Of a stretch of DNA of 62,952 nt, positions 54,089-62,952 are shown in pieces. Origin of the DNA: Chitinispirillaceae bacterium. Its GTDB lineage: Bacteria > Fibrobacterota > Chitinivibrionia > Chitinivibrionales > Chitinispirillaceae. Within the stretch, counting starts at the first letter, position 1, and every line of letters starts with the position of its first letter. Below the pieces are notes generated by a model. That model was not told where the DNA came from. It made no database searches and saw only the letters and a list, made by a program, of their open reading frames with translations. Both the position numbers and the translations under genes were made by a program. The DNA lies in assembly GCA_016929595.1 (NCBI GenBank), contig JAFGIN010000134.1, positions 1-62,952 on the forward strand. The letters are read 5' to 3'.

Positions 54089-54472
54089 ATGGTTGAGACA
54101 TTACTTGAAATCAAAAATCAAAAAGCGATTGTACATGTCAAAGGTGATGCGACAATTGATACCATAAAGACAATACATACCGTTTTTGTTGAAGCATTTA
54201 ACAGCGGGTTGCCGGTAAGCATTGATATCTCAGATGTTCTGGAGGCTGATGGCTCATTTATCCAATTATTACGATCTTTGTGTTATTCATTAATTATCGA
54301 CAGAAATTACACTGTGGAATTCAGCGGAGATGAATTATCGCCTGCGTTAAAACAAACCATTATGGATACGGGATTTATATGCAGACCGGAGTGTGTGCGG
54401 GTAGATGGTATCAAGTGTATTTGTAATAAACTGATGAATATTCCTGAATTCAAGCTGGAGACCATGGAATGA
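54089..54472 (+). CDS. STAS-domain protein
   Basis: 127 residues with a STAS/MlaB-like pattern: AIVHVKGDATIDTI then SIDISDVLEADGSFIQLLRSLC, where STAS anti-sigma-antagonists have D-S-x-x-x-x-L-L. A Ser follows the conserved Asp here (ADGSF), so phosphorylation control is possible but not shown. Cys-rich tail (GFICRPECVRVDGIKCICN). STAS proteins occur in some Geobacter-type chemosensory operons, here between cheY and cheA (4-base overlap with cheA). Confidence 0.75.
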   Translation: MVETLLEIKNQKAIVHVKGDATIDTIKTIHTVFVEAFNSGLPVSIDISDVLEADGSFIQLLRSLCYSLIIDRNYTVEFSGDELSPALKQTIMDTGFICRPECVRVDGIKCICNKLMNIPEFKLETME

Positions 54473-56583
54473 CAAACCAGTTTCAAAAAGCATTTATTGA
54501 TGAAGCAAAAGAGATAATAGAATCACTTGAAAAGGATCTGGTTGCACTTGAATCTGATGCCAATGATTCTGATTTAATAAACAGAATTTTCAGAAGTTTA
54601 CATACGATCAAGGGATCAGGTGCGATGTTCGAATTCATGCGGATATCCAATTTTGCACACGAGCTTGAAACGCTTTTTGATCTGGTCAGAAACGGGAAAC
54701 TATCGATAAGTTCAGAAATTATCACCTTATCATTAAAATCAATAGATTTTCTGAAAGACCTGCTGGAATTGCCAAATGGTTCAAAGGATAATGATGCTCT
54801 GGAGCAGCAGCTGATCGATCAGATACATCTGATTGTTCCATCCGACAGGAATACCACGACTTCAGGTGGAAAATTACCCCCTGAAAATAGAAATGGCGAA
54901 CGGAGGAAAAGTTCCGTATACCGCATCTTTTTCAAACCTCAGAAAGAAATCTTTTTAAGGGGGATCAACACCGTACTTATATTGAAAAATCTTTCAAAAC
55001 TGGGAAAAATGTTCTGCTATACACATGAGAGCGAGATACCAGTAATAAATGAGATTGATCCAGAGCTGCATTACACGTTTTGGACTTGTATTCTGGTTAC
55101 AGACAGAATGGTTGAAGAGATTCAGGATGTTTTTATATTTGTTGAAGGATTGTGTGAACTTGAAATCAGTGAGATCATCCATGACACAGAAGAACTGGAA
55201 TCAAATACAGTCCCGATGATTGGTGAGATCCTGCTTTCCAAAGGGGATGTCACGAAAAAAGAGATCGATGTTGTAAGGGAAGCAAATAAACGTTTCGGGG
55301 AAAAGGCCATAGAGCTTGGCGTAACATCAAAGGATAAAGTTTCATCTGCGCTTTTCGAACAGGCTGCGATAAAAAATGTTAAAAAGGAAGTAGTTACAAA
55401 CATAGCAGGTTCCACGATACGTGTTCAAAATGAAAGACTCGATACTCTCACCAATGCAGTAAGCGAACTTGTTACACTACAGGCAAGACTGACTCAATAT
55501 GCCGAAGTTAAACGAGAGTCTGAACTCACTACTATTGCCGAATATCTCGAGAAATTAACATTGTCATTACGTGATACGGTAATGGTGATACGAATGGTTC
55601 CTGTAGCGGAGGGTTTTTCTTCAATGTATCGTCTTGTGAGAGATCTTGGCAGGGATCTTAAAAAGAAAGTGAATTTATCAATAATTGGCGGAGATACTGA
55701 ACTGGATAAAGCGGTAATCGATAACCTCAAGGATCCCATGATGCACCTGATTCGCAATTGTGTTGATCATGGCCTTGAAAATCCTGATGAACGGATTATG
55801 CAGGGAAAACCGGAAATCGGACAGGTCACCATCAGTGCAGAACATATTGGATCACATGTTATCGTTTCTGTTACTGATGATGGGAAAGGACTTGATGCCG
55901 ACAAAATATACTCGAAAGCTGTTGCAAAAGGGTTGATACAAGGCGAGGAAATTATGGAGGAAACAGAAATGTTTCAACTGATTTTCCTGCCGGGGTTTTC
56001 GACTGCAGAAAAGACAACCAGTGTTTCAGGACGGGGTGTCGGTATGGATGTTGTCAAAAGAAATATAGAATCTATTCGGGGTGAAGTAAGCCTGGAATCA
56101 AAAAAAGGGGTTAGTACCACAATTAAAATGAAACTGCCGATCACGCTTGCAATTATCGACGGGTTATTATTCACGGTGGGTGAAGAACTTTTTGTTGTCA
56201 ATATATCGGCAGTTTCTGAATGTCTTGAACTGACACCTGAAATACGCAAAGCTGCAGGAGAACAGAATATTCTAAGGCTTCGCGATGCTGTAGTACCGTA
56301 TGTTTCATTAAGGGATTTATTGAATATACCTGGATCTCCTCCAGAGCATGAACAGATAATCATAATGCATACGCATGATCAAACAATGGGCTTTGTGGTT
56401 GATTCTGTGGAGGGAAAACACCAGACAGTTGTCAAAACAACAGGAAGACTTTTTTCTAATGTTAAAGAGGTTACCGGAGCGACAATACTGGGTGATGGAA
56501 GGATCGCTCTGATTCTGGATGTCAATACTATTGCTGAAAAAGTAAATAATAACTATCTGATGCTGGTTAAAAATAGTGATTAA
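54469..56583 (+). CDS. cheA: Chemotaxis histidine kinase CheA
   Basis: 704 residues. HPt domain: His45 in FRSLHTIKGSGAMFEF. Residues about 140-310 hold a P2-like region (KMFCYTHESEIPVINEIDPEL) and an extra segment (IGEILLSKGDVTKKEID) found in some non-enteric CheAs. Dimerisation helices (ERLDTLTNAVSELVTLQARL), HATPase (MMHLIRNCVDHGLENPDE, VTDDGKGLD, VSGRGVGMDVVKRN) and a C-terminal CheW-like domain follow. It phosphorylates CheY and CheB in response to the MCPs. Overlaps the STAS gene by 4 bases. Confidence 0.96.
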   Translation: MTNQFQKAFIDEAKEIIESLEKDLVALESDANDSDLINRIFRSLHTIKGSGAMFEFMRISNFAHELETLFDLVRNGKLSISSEIITLSLKSIDFLKDLLELPNGSKDNDALEQQLIDQIHLIVPSDRNTTTSGGKLPPENRNGERRKSSVYRIFFKPQKEIFLRGINTVLILKNLSKLGKMFCYTHESEIPVINEIDPELHYTFWTCILVTDRMVEEIQDVFIFVEGLCELEISEIIHDTEELESNTVPMIGEILLSKGDVTKKEIDVVREANKRFGEKAIELGVTSKDKVSSALFEQAAIKNVKKEVVTNIAGSTIRVQNERLDTLTNAVSELVTLQARLTQYAEVKRESELTTIAEYLEKLTLSLRDTVMVIRMVPVAEGFSSMYRLVRDLGRDLKKKVNLSIIGGDTELDKAVIDNLKDPMMHLIRNCVDHGLENPDERIMQGKPEIGQVTISAEHIGSHVIVSVTDDGKGLDADKIYSKAVAKGLIQGEEIMEETEMFQLIFLPGFSTAEKTTSVSGRGVGMDVVKRNIESIRGEVSLESKKGVSTTIKMKLPITLAIIDGLLFTVGEELFVVNISAVSECLELTPEIRKAAGEQNILRLRDAVVPYVSLRDLLNIPGSPPEHEQIIIMHTHDQTMGFVVDSVEGKHQTVVKTTGRLFSNVKEVTGATILGDGRIALILDVNTIAEKVNNNYLMLVKNSD

Positions 56584-56625
56584 AGTAACTAAATAAATGT
56601 AACTTCTAAAATGGAGAAATCCCAG

Positions 56626-58386
56626 ATGTTTAACAAAGCAAAAATAGGTTCTAAACTTACGGGTGGATTTTTAATTGTTTCTATGATTGCAGCATTGATT
56701 GGAATTGTTGGCTTTGTAAATATCGTGGAAATTGGGGATCATCGCCTGCCGGGGGTACAATCGTTACTGATTATGCAGCAATCACAGAACAGGATACTGG
56801 CAGGTGAACGGGGTCTTCTTGTTTCAATGATATTCGAAAATCCTTCTCTGAGGAACGATCAATTTACATGGATGAAACTGGCTGGTGAAAGAGCTGCAGA
56901 AGCTTATGATGATTATGATAAACTTTCCAAAAACAGAGAAGAAATAAAAATATGGAACAAATTTGCCCAGCGCTGGGAGGCGTGGAAAGAAGTTGGTAAC
57001 GAGTTTATAACTGCGGCAAGAGCTAAAGAAACCGAAATGAATAAGGCAAATTCGAATGAGGAGCTTGTAAACACATTTGATAAGAATATGGATGTTGCGA
57101 GCATTGAATCACAAAAAGCGTTTCTTGCTGCAAGTGAGTTGCTTGACGAACTGGTACAACTCAATGCTGTCAGTGCACGAAATGCATCAAGAAATGCCAA
57201 AATTTTTATGGTCTCATTGATATTTATCGGAACAATCATCGCGTTTTCGATCGGTATATTTTTGACTCGCTCCATTACGAGGCCGCTGGCGAAGGTTGTA
57301 AAACTGATACAGGATGTTGGAAATGGACAGCTGGAGGTGACTATCGATATTGACCGTGAAGATGAGATCGGTATTCTGTCCAAAGCAATGCAGGATATGG
57401 TAAAACAGCTTAAAAATACAATAAGTTACGCATTCGAGGCATCACAGAATGTTTCAACCGGTAGTTTACAATTATCCTCTGCGGCACAAGGTATTTCACA
57501 GGGATCATCAAAGCAGGCTGCATCGGTTGAAGAGATAAGTTCTTCAATAGAAGAGATCTCTGCATCCATAGAGGAGATGACGGCATCGATCAATCAAAAC
57601 GCAGATAATGCAAACCAGACAGAAAAAATTGCTTTGAAATCATCTGTCGACGCAAAGGATGGCGGTGAAGCTGTACAGAAAACGGTGATTGCAATGAAAC
57701 AGATTGCCGAGAAGATCAGCATTGTACAGGAAATTGCGCGCCAGACGAATCTGCTATCACTTAATGCATCAATTGAAGCGGCACGGGCCGGTGAACATGG
57801 GAAAGGGTTTGCAGTTGTCGCATCTGCAGTTCAGAAACTTGCGGAAAGAAGTCAGGATGCTGCCGAAGAGATCAGTAAATTGTCAAAATCGAGTGTCGAT
57901 GTTGCAGAAACTGCTGGCGAGATGCTCAAAAAACTGGTTCCCGATATTCAGAAAACCTCAGAGTTAGTTTCAGAAATCAATGCAGCCAGTGCCGAACAGA
58001 ATAAGGGAATTCAGCAGGTCAATTCTGCGGTTCAGCAGGTCAATACTTCCATTCAACAGTTTAATCTTGTAGTCCAGTCAAATGCATCAGCATCAGAAGA
58101 GCTGGCGTCTACATCTGAAGAGCTTACTGCACAGGCTGATGAGTTGAAAAAACGTATTTCTTTCTTTCAAATTGAGAAACAGGTGTACACTCAACGTTAT
58201 GATGGGAATACCACCGGGCGACTTACTCAGGAATTATCGTACTCACATAGTAAACTGAATACGTTATCAGCTTCAATGCACAAAGAGAAAAACAGTCAAT
58301 TAGAAAAAGTGGAAAGAGAAGGAGATGTGATGAATGGAGTAGCAATAGACATGTCAGATGAGGATGAAAATTTTCAGAGAATATAA
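56626..58386 (+). CDS. Methyl-accepting chemotaxis protein 1
   Basis: 586 residues from ATG 56626, fixed by a GGAG nine bases before and by the matching start of the next MCP (MFNKAKIGSKL versus [11 protein letters not shown]). TM1 at about 10-30, a 4-helix-bundle-like sensor domain, TM2 at about 193-212, HAMP (RSITRPLAKVVKLIQDV), then the signalling domain with [20 protein letters not shown]. The C-terminal tail ends AIDMSDEDENFQRI. Confidence 0.95.
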   Translation: MFNKAKIGSKLTGGFLIVSMIAALIGIVGFVNIVEIGDHRLPGVQSLLIMQQSQNRILAGERGLLVSMIFENPSLRNDQFTWMKLAGERAAEAYDDYDKLSKNREEIKIWNKFAQRWEAWKEVGNEFITAARAKETEMNKANSNEELVNTFDKNMDVASIESQKAFLAASELLDELVQLNAVSARNASRNAKIFMVSLIFIGTIIAFSIGIFLTRSITRPLAKVVKLIQDVGNGQLEVTIDIDREDEIGILSKAMQDMVKQLKNTISYAFEASQNVSTGSLQLSSAAQGISQGSSKQAASVEEISSSIEEISASIEEMTASINQNADNANQTEKIALKSSVDAKDGGEAVQKTVIAMKQIAEKISIVQEIARQTNLLSLNASIEAARAGEHGKGFAVVASAVQKLAERSQDAAEEISKLSKSSVDVAETAGEMLKKLVPDIQKTSELVSEINAASAEQNKGIQQVNSAVQQVNTSIQQFNLVVQSNASASEELASTSEELTAQADELKKRISFFQIEKQVYTQRYDGNTTGRLTQELSYSHSKLNTLSASMHKEKNSQLEKVEREGDVMNGVAIDMSDEDENFQRI

Positions 58387-58418
58387 AAGTAAATTAAACA
58401 GATGAGGGGAGTTTTATA

Positions 58419-60128
58419 ATGCTTAATAAGATCAAAATTGGTCCAAAATTAATCTGTGGATTTCTTCTGGTTGCGGCTATTTCTGCAGTCGTTGGTTTTG
58501 TTGGTATAGGTAATATGAAAAAAATTAATGAGGCAGATACTTTTTTATATGAGAAAGCGACAATACCACTGGGGGATCTTGTTGAGATAGCGATGGCATT
58601 TGAGATGGCAATACGCGATCTGCGTGATCTGGGGCGTGCAACGGATCCTCAGGAACGTGAAGAGAAGATAAAAATCATCGAATCATTTCGTGCCAGATTG
58701 GGAAAGGCAAGCCAGAAATATGAAGAGACGATTGTAAATGATGAAGGGAAAAAACTTTTTGAAGAATTTATTAATGCCCGTACTATAATTGCGGCTGCCA
58801 TTGATGAACTTTACGTCCTGGCGCGGGCAAACAAAACTAAAGAAGTTTACGAAGTGATTGATAACCGGCTTGCAAGAAACAGTGAAACCGAAGAAAAGAT
58901 CATCGAAAGGATGATTGACTTTAATATCAGTTCAGCAAAAAAAATTGCAGATAATAATTCTAAGACTGCAAGTAATGCCACCAATATTCTATTTGTTGTT
59001 ATGGCTATAGGGGTTATAATCGCTATAGGGATTGGATTATTTCTTACTGCATCAATAACTAAGCCATTGAATCTCGGCGTCGAAACGATGGCTGAAATAT
59101 CTAAAGGGAATCTTCAGGTTACGTTTGACAGGCATGCATTGTCTGTTTCAGATGAGACCGGTATTTTCACCAGAGCTATGAAAGAGATGACAGATAAATT
59201 AAAGGATACTATCTCTTTTGCTCTTGAATCATCAGAAAACGTTTCTACCGGTAGTATTCAACTCTCATCTGCATCCCAGGGAATTTCTCAGGGGTCATCA
59301 GAACAGGCTGCATCAGTGGAAGAAATCTCTGCATCAATTGAAGAGATGACAGCTTCTATAAACCAGAACGCTGATAATGCGAATCAGACTGAAAAAATTG
59401 CCATAAAATCATCCAATGATGCCAAAGATGGTGGTGAGGCGGTACAGAAAACGGTTTCTGCAATGAAATCAATTGCCGAAAAAATATCAATAATTCAGGA
59501 AATCGCCCGCCAGACCAATCTTCTCTCTCTTAACGCTTCAATAGAAGCTGCGCGTGCAGGAGAACATGGAAAGGGATTTGCAGTGGTTGCATCTGCGGTA
59601 CAGAAACTTGCTGAACGAAGTCAGGATGCTGCGGAAGAGATCAGTAAACTCTCAAAAAGTAGCGTTGATGTAGCGGAAAAAGCGGGAGATATGCTTAACA
59701 AGCTTGTTCCTGATATTCAGAAGACAGCAGAGCTCGTTGCAGAAATCAATGCTGCAAGTTCAGAACAAAACAAGGGTATCCAGCAGGTAAATTCGGCGAT
59801 TCAGCAGTTTAACACGGTAGTCCAGTCTAATGCATCTGCATCTGAAGAGCTGGCCTCGACATCCGAAGAACTTTCTTCTCAGGCCGAAGAGTTGAAGAAC
59901 CGACTGTCGTTTTTTCAGATCGAGCAGAGGGGGTACAGAAAAGATAATAGAAAAAGTAACTCGCTTCGGAATCCACAAAAAAGCACCACGAGTGCCAACT
60001 CTTTTACTAATGATCACACCAGTCATTTTGGTACCCCGGCAATGGATGATGTCTCTGATACAGAAAAGAATGCTGGAATTGCCATTGATATGAATGATGA
60101 TGATGATAACAACTTTCAAAGAATGTAA
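58419..60128 (+). CDS. Methyl-accepting chemotaxis protein 2
   Basis: 569 residues, paralogue of the preceding MCP. TM1 at about 10-30, a four-helix-bundle sensor domain, TM2 at about 192-212, HAMP ([17 protein letters not shown]) and a signalling domain almost identical to MCP1 ([22 protein letters not shown]). It lacks the second hairpin-repeat insertion (QQVNTSIQ) seen in MCP1. The tail ends [15 protein letters not shown], matching MCP1. Sensor domains differ, so ligands probably do too. Confidence 0.95.
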   Translation: MLNKIKIGPKLICGFLLVAAISAVVGFVGIGNMKKINEADTFLYEKATIPLGDLVEIAMAFEMAIRDLRDLGRATDPQEREEKIKIIESFRARLGKASQKYEETIVNDEGKKLFEEFINARTIIAAAIDELYVLARANKTKEVYEVIDNRLARNSETEEKIIERMIDFNISSAKKIADNNSKTASNATNILFVVMAIGVIIAIGIGLFLTASITKPLNLGVETMAEISKGNLQVTFDRHALSVSDETGIFTRAMKEMTDKLKDTISFALESSENVSTGSIQLSSASQGISQGSSEQAASVEEISASIEEMTASINQNADNANQTEKIAIKSSNDAKDGGEAVQKTVSAMKSIAEKISIIQEIARQTNLLSLNASIEAARAGEHGKGFAVVASAVQKLAERSQDAAEEISKLSKSSVDVAEKAGDMLNKLVPDIQKTAELVAEINAASSEQNKGIQQVNSAIQQFNTVVQSNASASEELASTSEELSSQAEELKNRLSFFQIEQRGYRKDNRKSNSLRNPQKSTTSANSFTNDHTSHFGTPAMDDVSDTEKNAGIAIDMNDDDDNNFQRM

Positions 60129-60137
60129 AGGACCAGA

Positions 60138-60641
60138 ATGACTATGGAAACGATAACAGCTATAAAAGAATCCGGACAGTATCTGACTTTTCAACTTGGT
60201 GATGAGCTGTTTGCATTTGATGTACTGCGAACTAATGAGGTGCTTGAGGTCACGCAGGTTACCCGTATTCCCGGGGCGAATGATGCAATGATTGGTGTTA
60301 TCAACCTGCGTGGAAGTGTCGTCCCCGTTATTGATTTACGTAAACGGTTGAATATGCCCCAAAAAGAGCGAACTGTCGATACTTCGATCATTATCATCGA
60401 TACCGATTATGGTGATGAAAAGATAACTCTGGGAGTACTTGTTGATGCTGCAAAGCAGGTTATTATGCTTGACAAGACACAGCTTGAACCGCCACCGAAG
60501 GTTGGTATGAAAATGAATATTGAATACATTACTGCTATCGGTAAGCACGATAATAATTTTATCATTCTTCTTAACAGTGATAGAATTTTTTCTGAGAAAG
60601 AACTGATTGCGGCGGTCGAAGTTCGGGATGTTCAGGAATAA
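60138..60641 (+). CDS. cheW: CheW adaptor
   Basis: 167 residues. The SH3-like CheW fold is evident from YLTFQLGDELFAFDVLRTNEVLEV, the VTRIPGANDAMIGVINLRGSVVPVIDLRKR core and ILLNSDRIFSEKE at the C terminus. It couples the MCPs to CheA. It begins nine bases after the MCP2 stop. Confidence 0.96.
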   Translation: MTMETITAIKESGQYLTFQLGDELFAFDVLRTNEVLEVTQVTRIPGANDAMIGVINLRGSVVPVIDLRKRLNMPQKERTVDTSIIIIDTDYGDEKITLGVLVDAAKQVIMLDKTQLEPPPKVGMKMNIEYITAIGKHDNNFIILLNSDRIFSEKELIAAVEVRDVQE

Positions 60642-60667
60642 TATGTCCGGATGTTTCCAGGTGCATT

Positions 60668-60910
60668 TTGATATTACCTGTTGGTAATCGAGAGATGCTC
60701 ATCATTGAACGGGTTCGAAATGTTCTGATGGTCACATTTATCGGGAACTTCTGTGTCCGTTTCGATACCGTTCAACTATTTCTTTGTGCATTAATTTTAT
60801 CTATTATCGTGAGCATTACCGATGTTTTTTGCTCAATGATCTGTTCTGTGTTTAATAAGGGTCAGTTGCACAATGAAATCTCCTTTTTTAAGGGAATAGC
60901 AAGTGTTTGA
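60668..60910 (+). CDS. Possible small membrane protein between cheW and cheR
   Basis: 80 codons from TTG 60668 (or ATG 60695 inside), with a single hydrophobic helix (LFLCALILSIIVSITDVFCSM). It overlaps cheR by eight bases, as is typical for coupled genes, but it has no ribosome site and no known family. It could equally be chance. Confidence 0.25.
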   Translation: MILPVGNREMLIIERVRNVLMVTFIGNFCVRFDTVQLFLCALILSIIVSITDVFCSMICSVFNKGQLHNEISFFKGIASV

Positions 60911-61748
60911 ACTCAATGAAAGAGACCGCATACGATTAAGCAGTTTCATTGAAAAAAAGTACGGCATTCAGATGCCCCCGGCTAAAAAAATACTTCTTCA
61001 GACCCGTCTTCAGAAACGGGCAGTAACGTTAGGTTATGATTCCATTCACGATTACATCGAATATTTATTCAGTTCAAGAGGATTGCAGCTTGAACTTGAC
61101 CAGTTTGCAACTGCTGTGTCAACACATAAAACAGACTTTTTTCGCGAACCAGATCATTTCACAGCCTTAAAAATGGATCTGCTCCCGGAATTGGTTGACA
61201 GGTTGAATGTTGGATATAGGGAGACGTTGGTTGCCTGGAGCTCCGCATCATCAACGGGTGAGGAGGTATATTCGATTGCCACAACAATGTATGATTATTT
61301 CAAGAGGCGTGGAAATGCAACGCCTGCTATGAAAGTGATAGGAACTGATATTTCTGAAAATATTGTGCAATTTGCCAGAAACGCAATTTACAGTAACGAT
61401 GCCATAGGTGCGGTACCTGCCGAATATGTGCATTATTTCATGCGCAGTAAAGATCCAAAACGTAAGGCAATACGAATTGTTCCTGAGATTCGTAATTATA
61501 CTGATTTTCGTCAACAGAATCTCATGGATACTCAATATCGTGTAAAAAAAGGAATTCACATAATATTCTGTCGTAACGTTCTCATTTACTTTGATAAACC
61601 GACACAAGAGAAAATAATTAGAAGGCTTGTTGAATTACTTGCCACAGGAGGGTTTCTGTTGATCGGACACTCAGAATCGCTTTCCGGGCTCAATCTGCCT
61701 CTGGAACAGGTAAAATTAACAATATATAGAAAAACCGGGGAGGGTTGA
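60903..61748 (+). CDS. cheR: Chemotaxis methyltransferase CheR
   Basis: 281 residues from GTG 60903. The SAM-binding motif is [14 protein letters not shown] (W-S-A-x-x-x-T-G-E-E-type), followed by [14 protein letters not shown] and [12 protein letters not shown]. It methylates glutamates on MCPs. It has no long tetrapeptide-binding extension beyond the standard beta-subdomain. It overlaps cheB by one base (TGATG). Confidence 0.95.
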   Translation: MFELNERDRIRLSSFIEKKYGIQMPPAKKILLQTRLQKRAVTLGYDSIHDYIEYLFSSRGLQLELDQFATAVSTHKTDFFREPDHFTALKMDLLPELVDRLNVGYRETLVAWSSASSTGEEVYSIATTMYDYFKRRGNATPAMKVIGTDISENIVQFARNAIYSNDAIGAVPAEYVHYFMRSKDPKRKAIRIVPEIRNYTDFRQQNLMDTQYRVKKGIHIIFCRNVLIYFDKPTQEKIIRRLVELLATGGFLLIGHSESLSGLNLPLEQVKLTIYRKTGEG

Positions 61749-62824
61749 TGAAAAAAATCAAGGTTCTTATCGTTGATGATTCTGCAGTTGTTCGTCAATC
61801 TCTTTCAAGTATAATATCTGAAGACACGGAGCTCGAAGTGATGGGAACTGCCGGAGATCCGTTCCAGGCTGCAGATAGAATGAAAAATGAGATACCGGAT
61901 GTTATCACTCTGGATGTGGAAATGCCCCGGATGGATGGACTGACCTTTCTTAAAAAAATCATGGCACAACATCCGATACCTGTTGTTATCTGTTCAAGTC
62001 TGACCGTTGAAGGATCAGATACAATAAATAAAGCTGTTCAGTATGGAGCCATTGAGATTATTACAAAACCGAAAATGGGTACAAGAACATTTCTGGAAGA
62101 ATCAAAAATCCGTGTATGTGACGCAATTAAAGCGGCATATAAAGCTGATATTAAAAAACATTCCTTTGCACTTCAAAAAGTCAGTCCCAAATTAAGTGTG
62201 GATGCTGTTATCGCCAAATCAAAATCACTTCTGACAGAGACAACTGAGAAAATAATAGCTCTTGGTGCATCAACAGGGGGAACTGAAGCGATCCGTTATG
62301 TTCTGGAACGGCTCCCGGCTGATATTCCGGGGATGGTCATTGTCCAGCATATGCCGGAACACTTCACAGCCTCGTTTGCAAAGAGACTTGATGAAATCTG
62401 TGCCGTTTCTATAAAAGAAGCAGCTAACAATGACACTGTTCTCAGGGGCCAGGTGCTGATCGCTCCCGGTAATAAACATATGCTTTTGAAAAGAAGCGGG
62501 GCACGGTATTACGTGGAAGTTACAGATGGGCCTCTTGTCAATCGCCACCGCCCGGCCGTTGATGTGCTCTTTCGTTCAACTGCCCGCTATGCCGGAAAAA
62601 ATGCAACAGGAATTATTTTAACCGGGATGGGGGATGATGGAGCTAAAGGTATCAAAGAGATGTTTGATGCAGGAGCGTATACAATTGCTCAGGATGCTGA
62701 GAGCTGTGTCGTTTTTGGAATGCCCAAAGAAGCGATTGCCGCTGGCGGCATATCATCAGTGCTGCCTCTGAGCAGAATAGCTCCGGAGATTGTAAGGACC
62801 TTCGGTTTGCATTTGAAATGTTGA
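61748..62824 (+). CDS. cheB: Protein-glutamate methylesterase CheB
   Basis: 358 residues from ATG 61748, in a TGATG overlap with cheR and preceded by a ggaggg site. The receiver domain has D10-D11, phospho-acceptor D56 ([13 protein letters not shown]), and the esterase has [10 protein letters not shown] (catalytic Ser), [10 protein letters not shown] (His) and [10 protein letters not shown] (Asp). It removes methyl groups from the MCPs when phosphorylated by CheA, closing the adaptation loop with cheR. Last gene of the operon in the window. Confidence 0.96.
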   Translation: MKKIKVLIVDDSAVVRQSLSSIISEDTELEVMGTAGDPFQAADRMKNEIPDVITLDVEMPRMDGLTFLKKIMAQHPIPVVICSSLTVEGSDTINKAVQYGAIEIITKPKMGTRTFLEESKIRVCDAIKAAYKADIKKHSFALQKVSPKLSVDAVIAKSKSLLTETTEKIIALGASTGGTEAIRYVLERLPADIPGMVIVQHMPEHFTASFAKRLDEICAVSIKEAANNDTVLRGQVLIAPGNKHMLLKRSGARYYVEVTDGPLVNRHRPAVDVLFRSTARYAGKNATGIILTGMGDDGAKGIKEMFDAGAYTIAQDAESCVVFGMPKEAIAAGGISSVLPLSRIAPEIVRTFGLHLKC

Positions 62825-62893
62825 AGTAGTTATTATACATAGCGACATAGTATATCGCGAATAATTCTGATTTTCCCCCATCCGCCTTCGGCA

Positions 62894-62917
62894 CCTTCCC
62901 CCGTTAACGGGGGAAGG
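62894..62917. repeat. 24-bp perfect palindrome
   Basis: CCTTCCCCCGTTAACGGGGGAAGG is a perfect palindrome inside a longer inverted stretch (CCCATCC 62877-62883 / GGATGGG 62916-62922). It resembles widely dispersed bacterial intergenic palindromes. No T-run follows, so it is not a textbook terminator, although it lies just past cheB. Confidence 0.75.
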
Positions 62918-62952
62918 ATGGGATAGGGGTTGTAAAAATGTAAGGGTATAAA

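Noticed and set aside
1-62952. tRNA or rRNA genes
   Set aside because: Scanning by eye found no convincing T-loop/acceptor combination or rRNA-like stretch; a tRNA could still be missed without a covariance search.

Overview
The window (about 42% GC by eye, densely coded on both strands) most likely comes from a member of the Fibrobacterota or a close FCB-group relative. Pointers are: a protein with InlB-type repeats fused to a formylglycine-generating-enzyme (FGE/SUMF1) domain; a TIGR02147-type regulator (the 'Fibrobacter second paralogous family') beside small lipoproteins; many lipoprotein signal peptides; a PorX-like response regulator with a PglZ domain; and secreted proteins ending in FlgD/type-IX-like sorting domains. 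The energy genes (group 4 [NiFe] hydrogenase, radical SAM maturase) point to an anaerobe. The assignment is inference; no rRNA or tRNA gene was found.

Layout. 0-5.3 kb: end of a large InlB-repeat/FGE surface protein, then an amidohydrolase-like protein overlapping a lipoprotein gene. 5.4-6.8 kb: sigma-54 activator with a Cys-rich PAS domain. 7.3-15.5 kb (minus strand): a nine-gene hydrogenase operon, in transcription order NuoL-, NuoH-, NuoB-, NuoC-, NuoD- and NuoI-like subunits (Ech type), hypA, a hypC-hydE fusion, and a beta-decarboxylating dehydrogenase. The small subunit carries a C-terminal GNAT acetyltransferase domain. 15.9-20.3 kb: archaemetzincin-like lipoprotein and a secreted CBM/Fn3-like protein. 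20.5-28.1 kb: serS, sensor kinase, porX-like, tsaE, CE4 deacetylase, GT2 and a TPR-like protein, closely spaced on the plus strand. 28.2-32.3 kb: collagen-like protein, Ig-like lipoprotein, decayed FGE gene. 32.5-37.9 kb: M28-like peptidase, L,D-transpeptidase, and a kinase/OmpR-type regulator pair. 38.0-41.1 kb: RRM protein and small membrane protein among gene remnants (NCX antiporter, PfkB kinase, aldo/keto reductase). 41.2-46.1 kb: metE-metF-folE divergent from metR. 46.5-52 kb: murA, lipoproteins, TIGR02147 regulator. 52.5-62.8 kb: a complete chemosensory operon (MCP-like, cheY, STAS, cheA, two MCPs, cheW, cheR, cheB).

How it fits together. The hydrogenase operon would encode a membrane [NiFe] enzyme coupling ferredoxin oxidation/H2 evolution to ion transport, with part of its maturation machinery in the same transcript. 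The two fusions in it (EchC-GNAT and HypC-HydE) are the most unusual features here: the first suggests acetyl-group chemistry or sensing tied to the complex, the second joins the [NiFe]-site Fe(CN)2CO chaperone to a radical SAM enzyme of [FeFe]-cofactor assembly. The serS-to-TPR block holds a PorX-like regulator next to a membrane kinase, suggesting control of type IX-like secretion of proteins such as the Fn3-like protein. The decayed genes, a dispersed inverted-repeat element in two copies and a MITE-like element show local genome erosion and repeat traffic.
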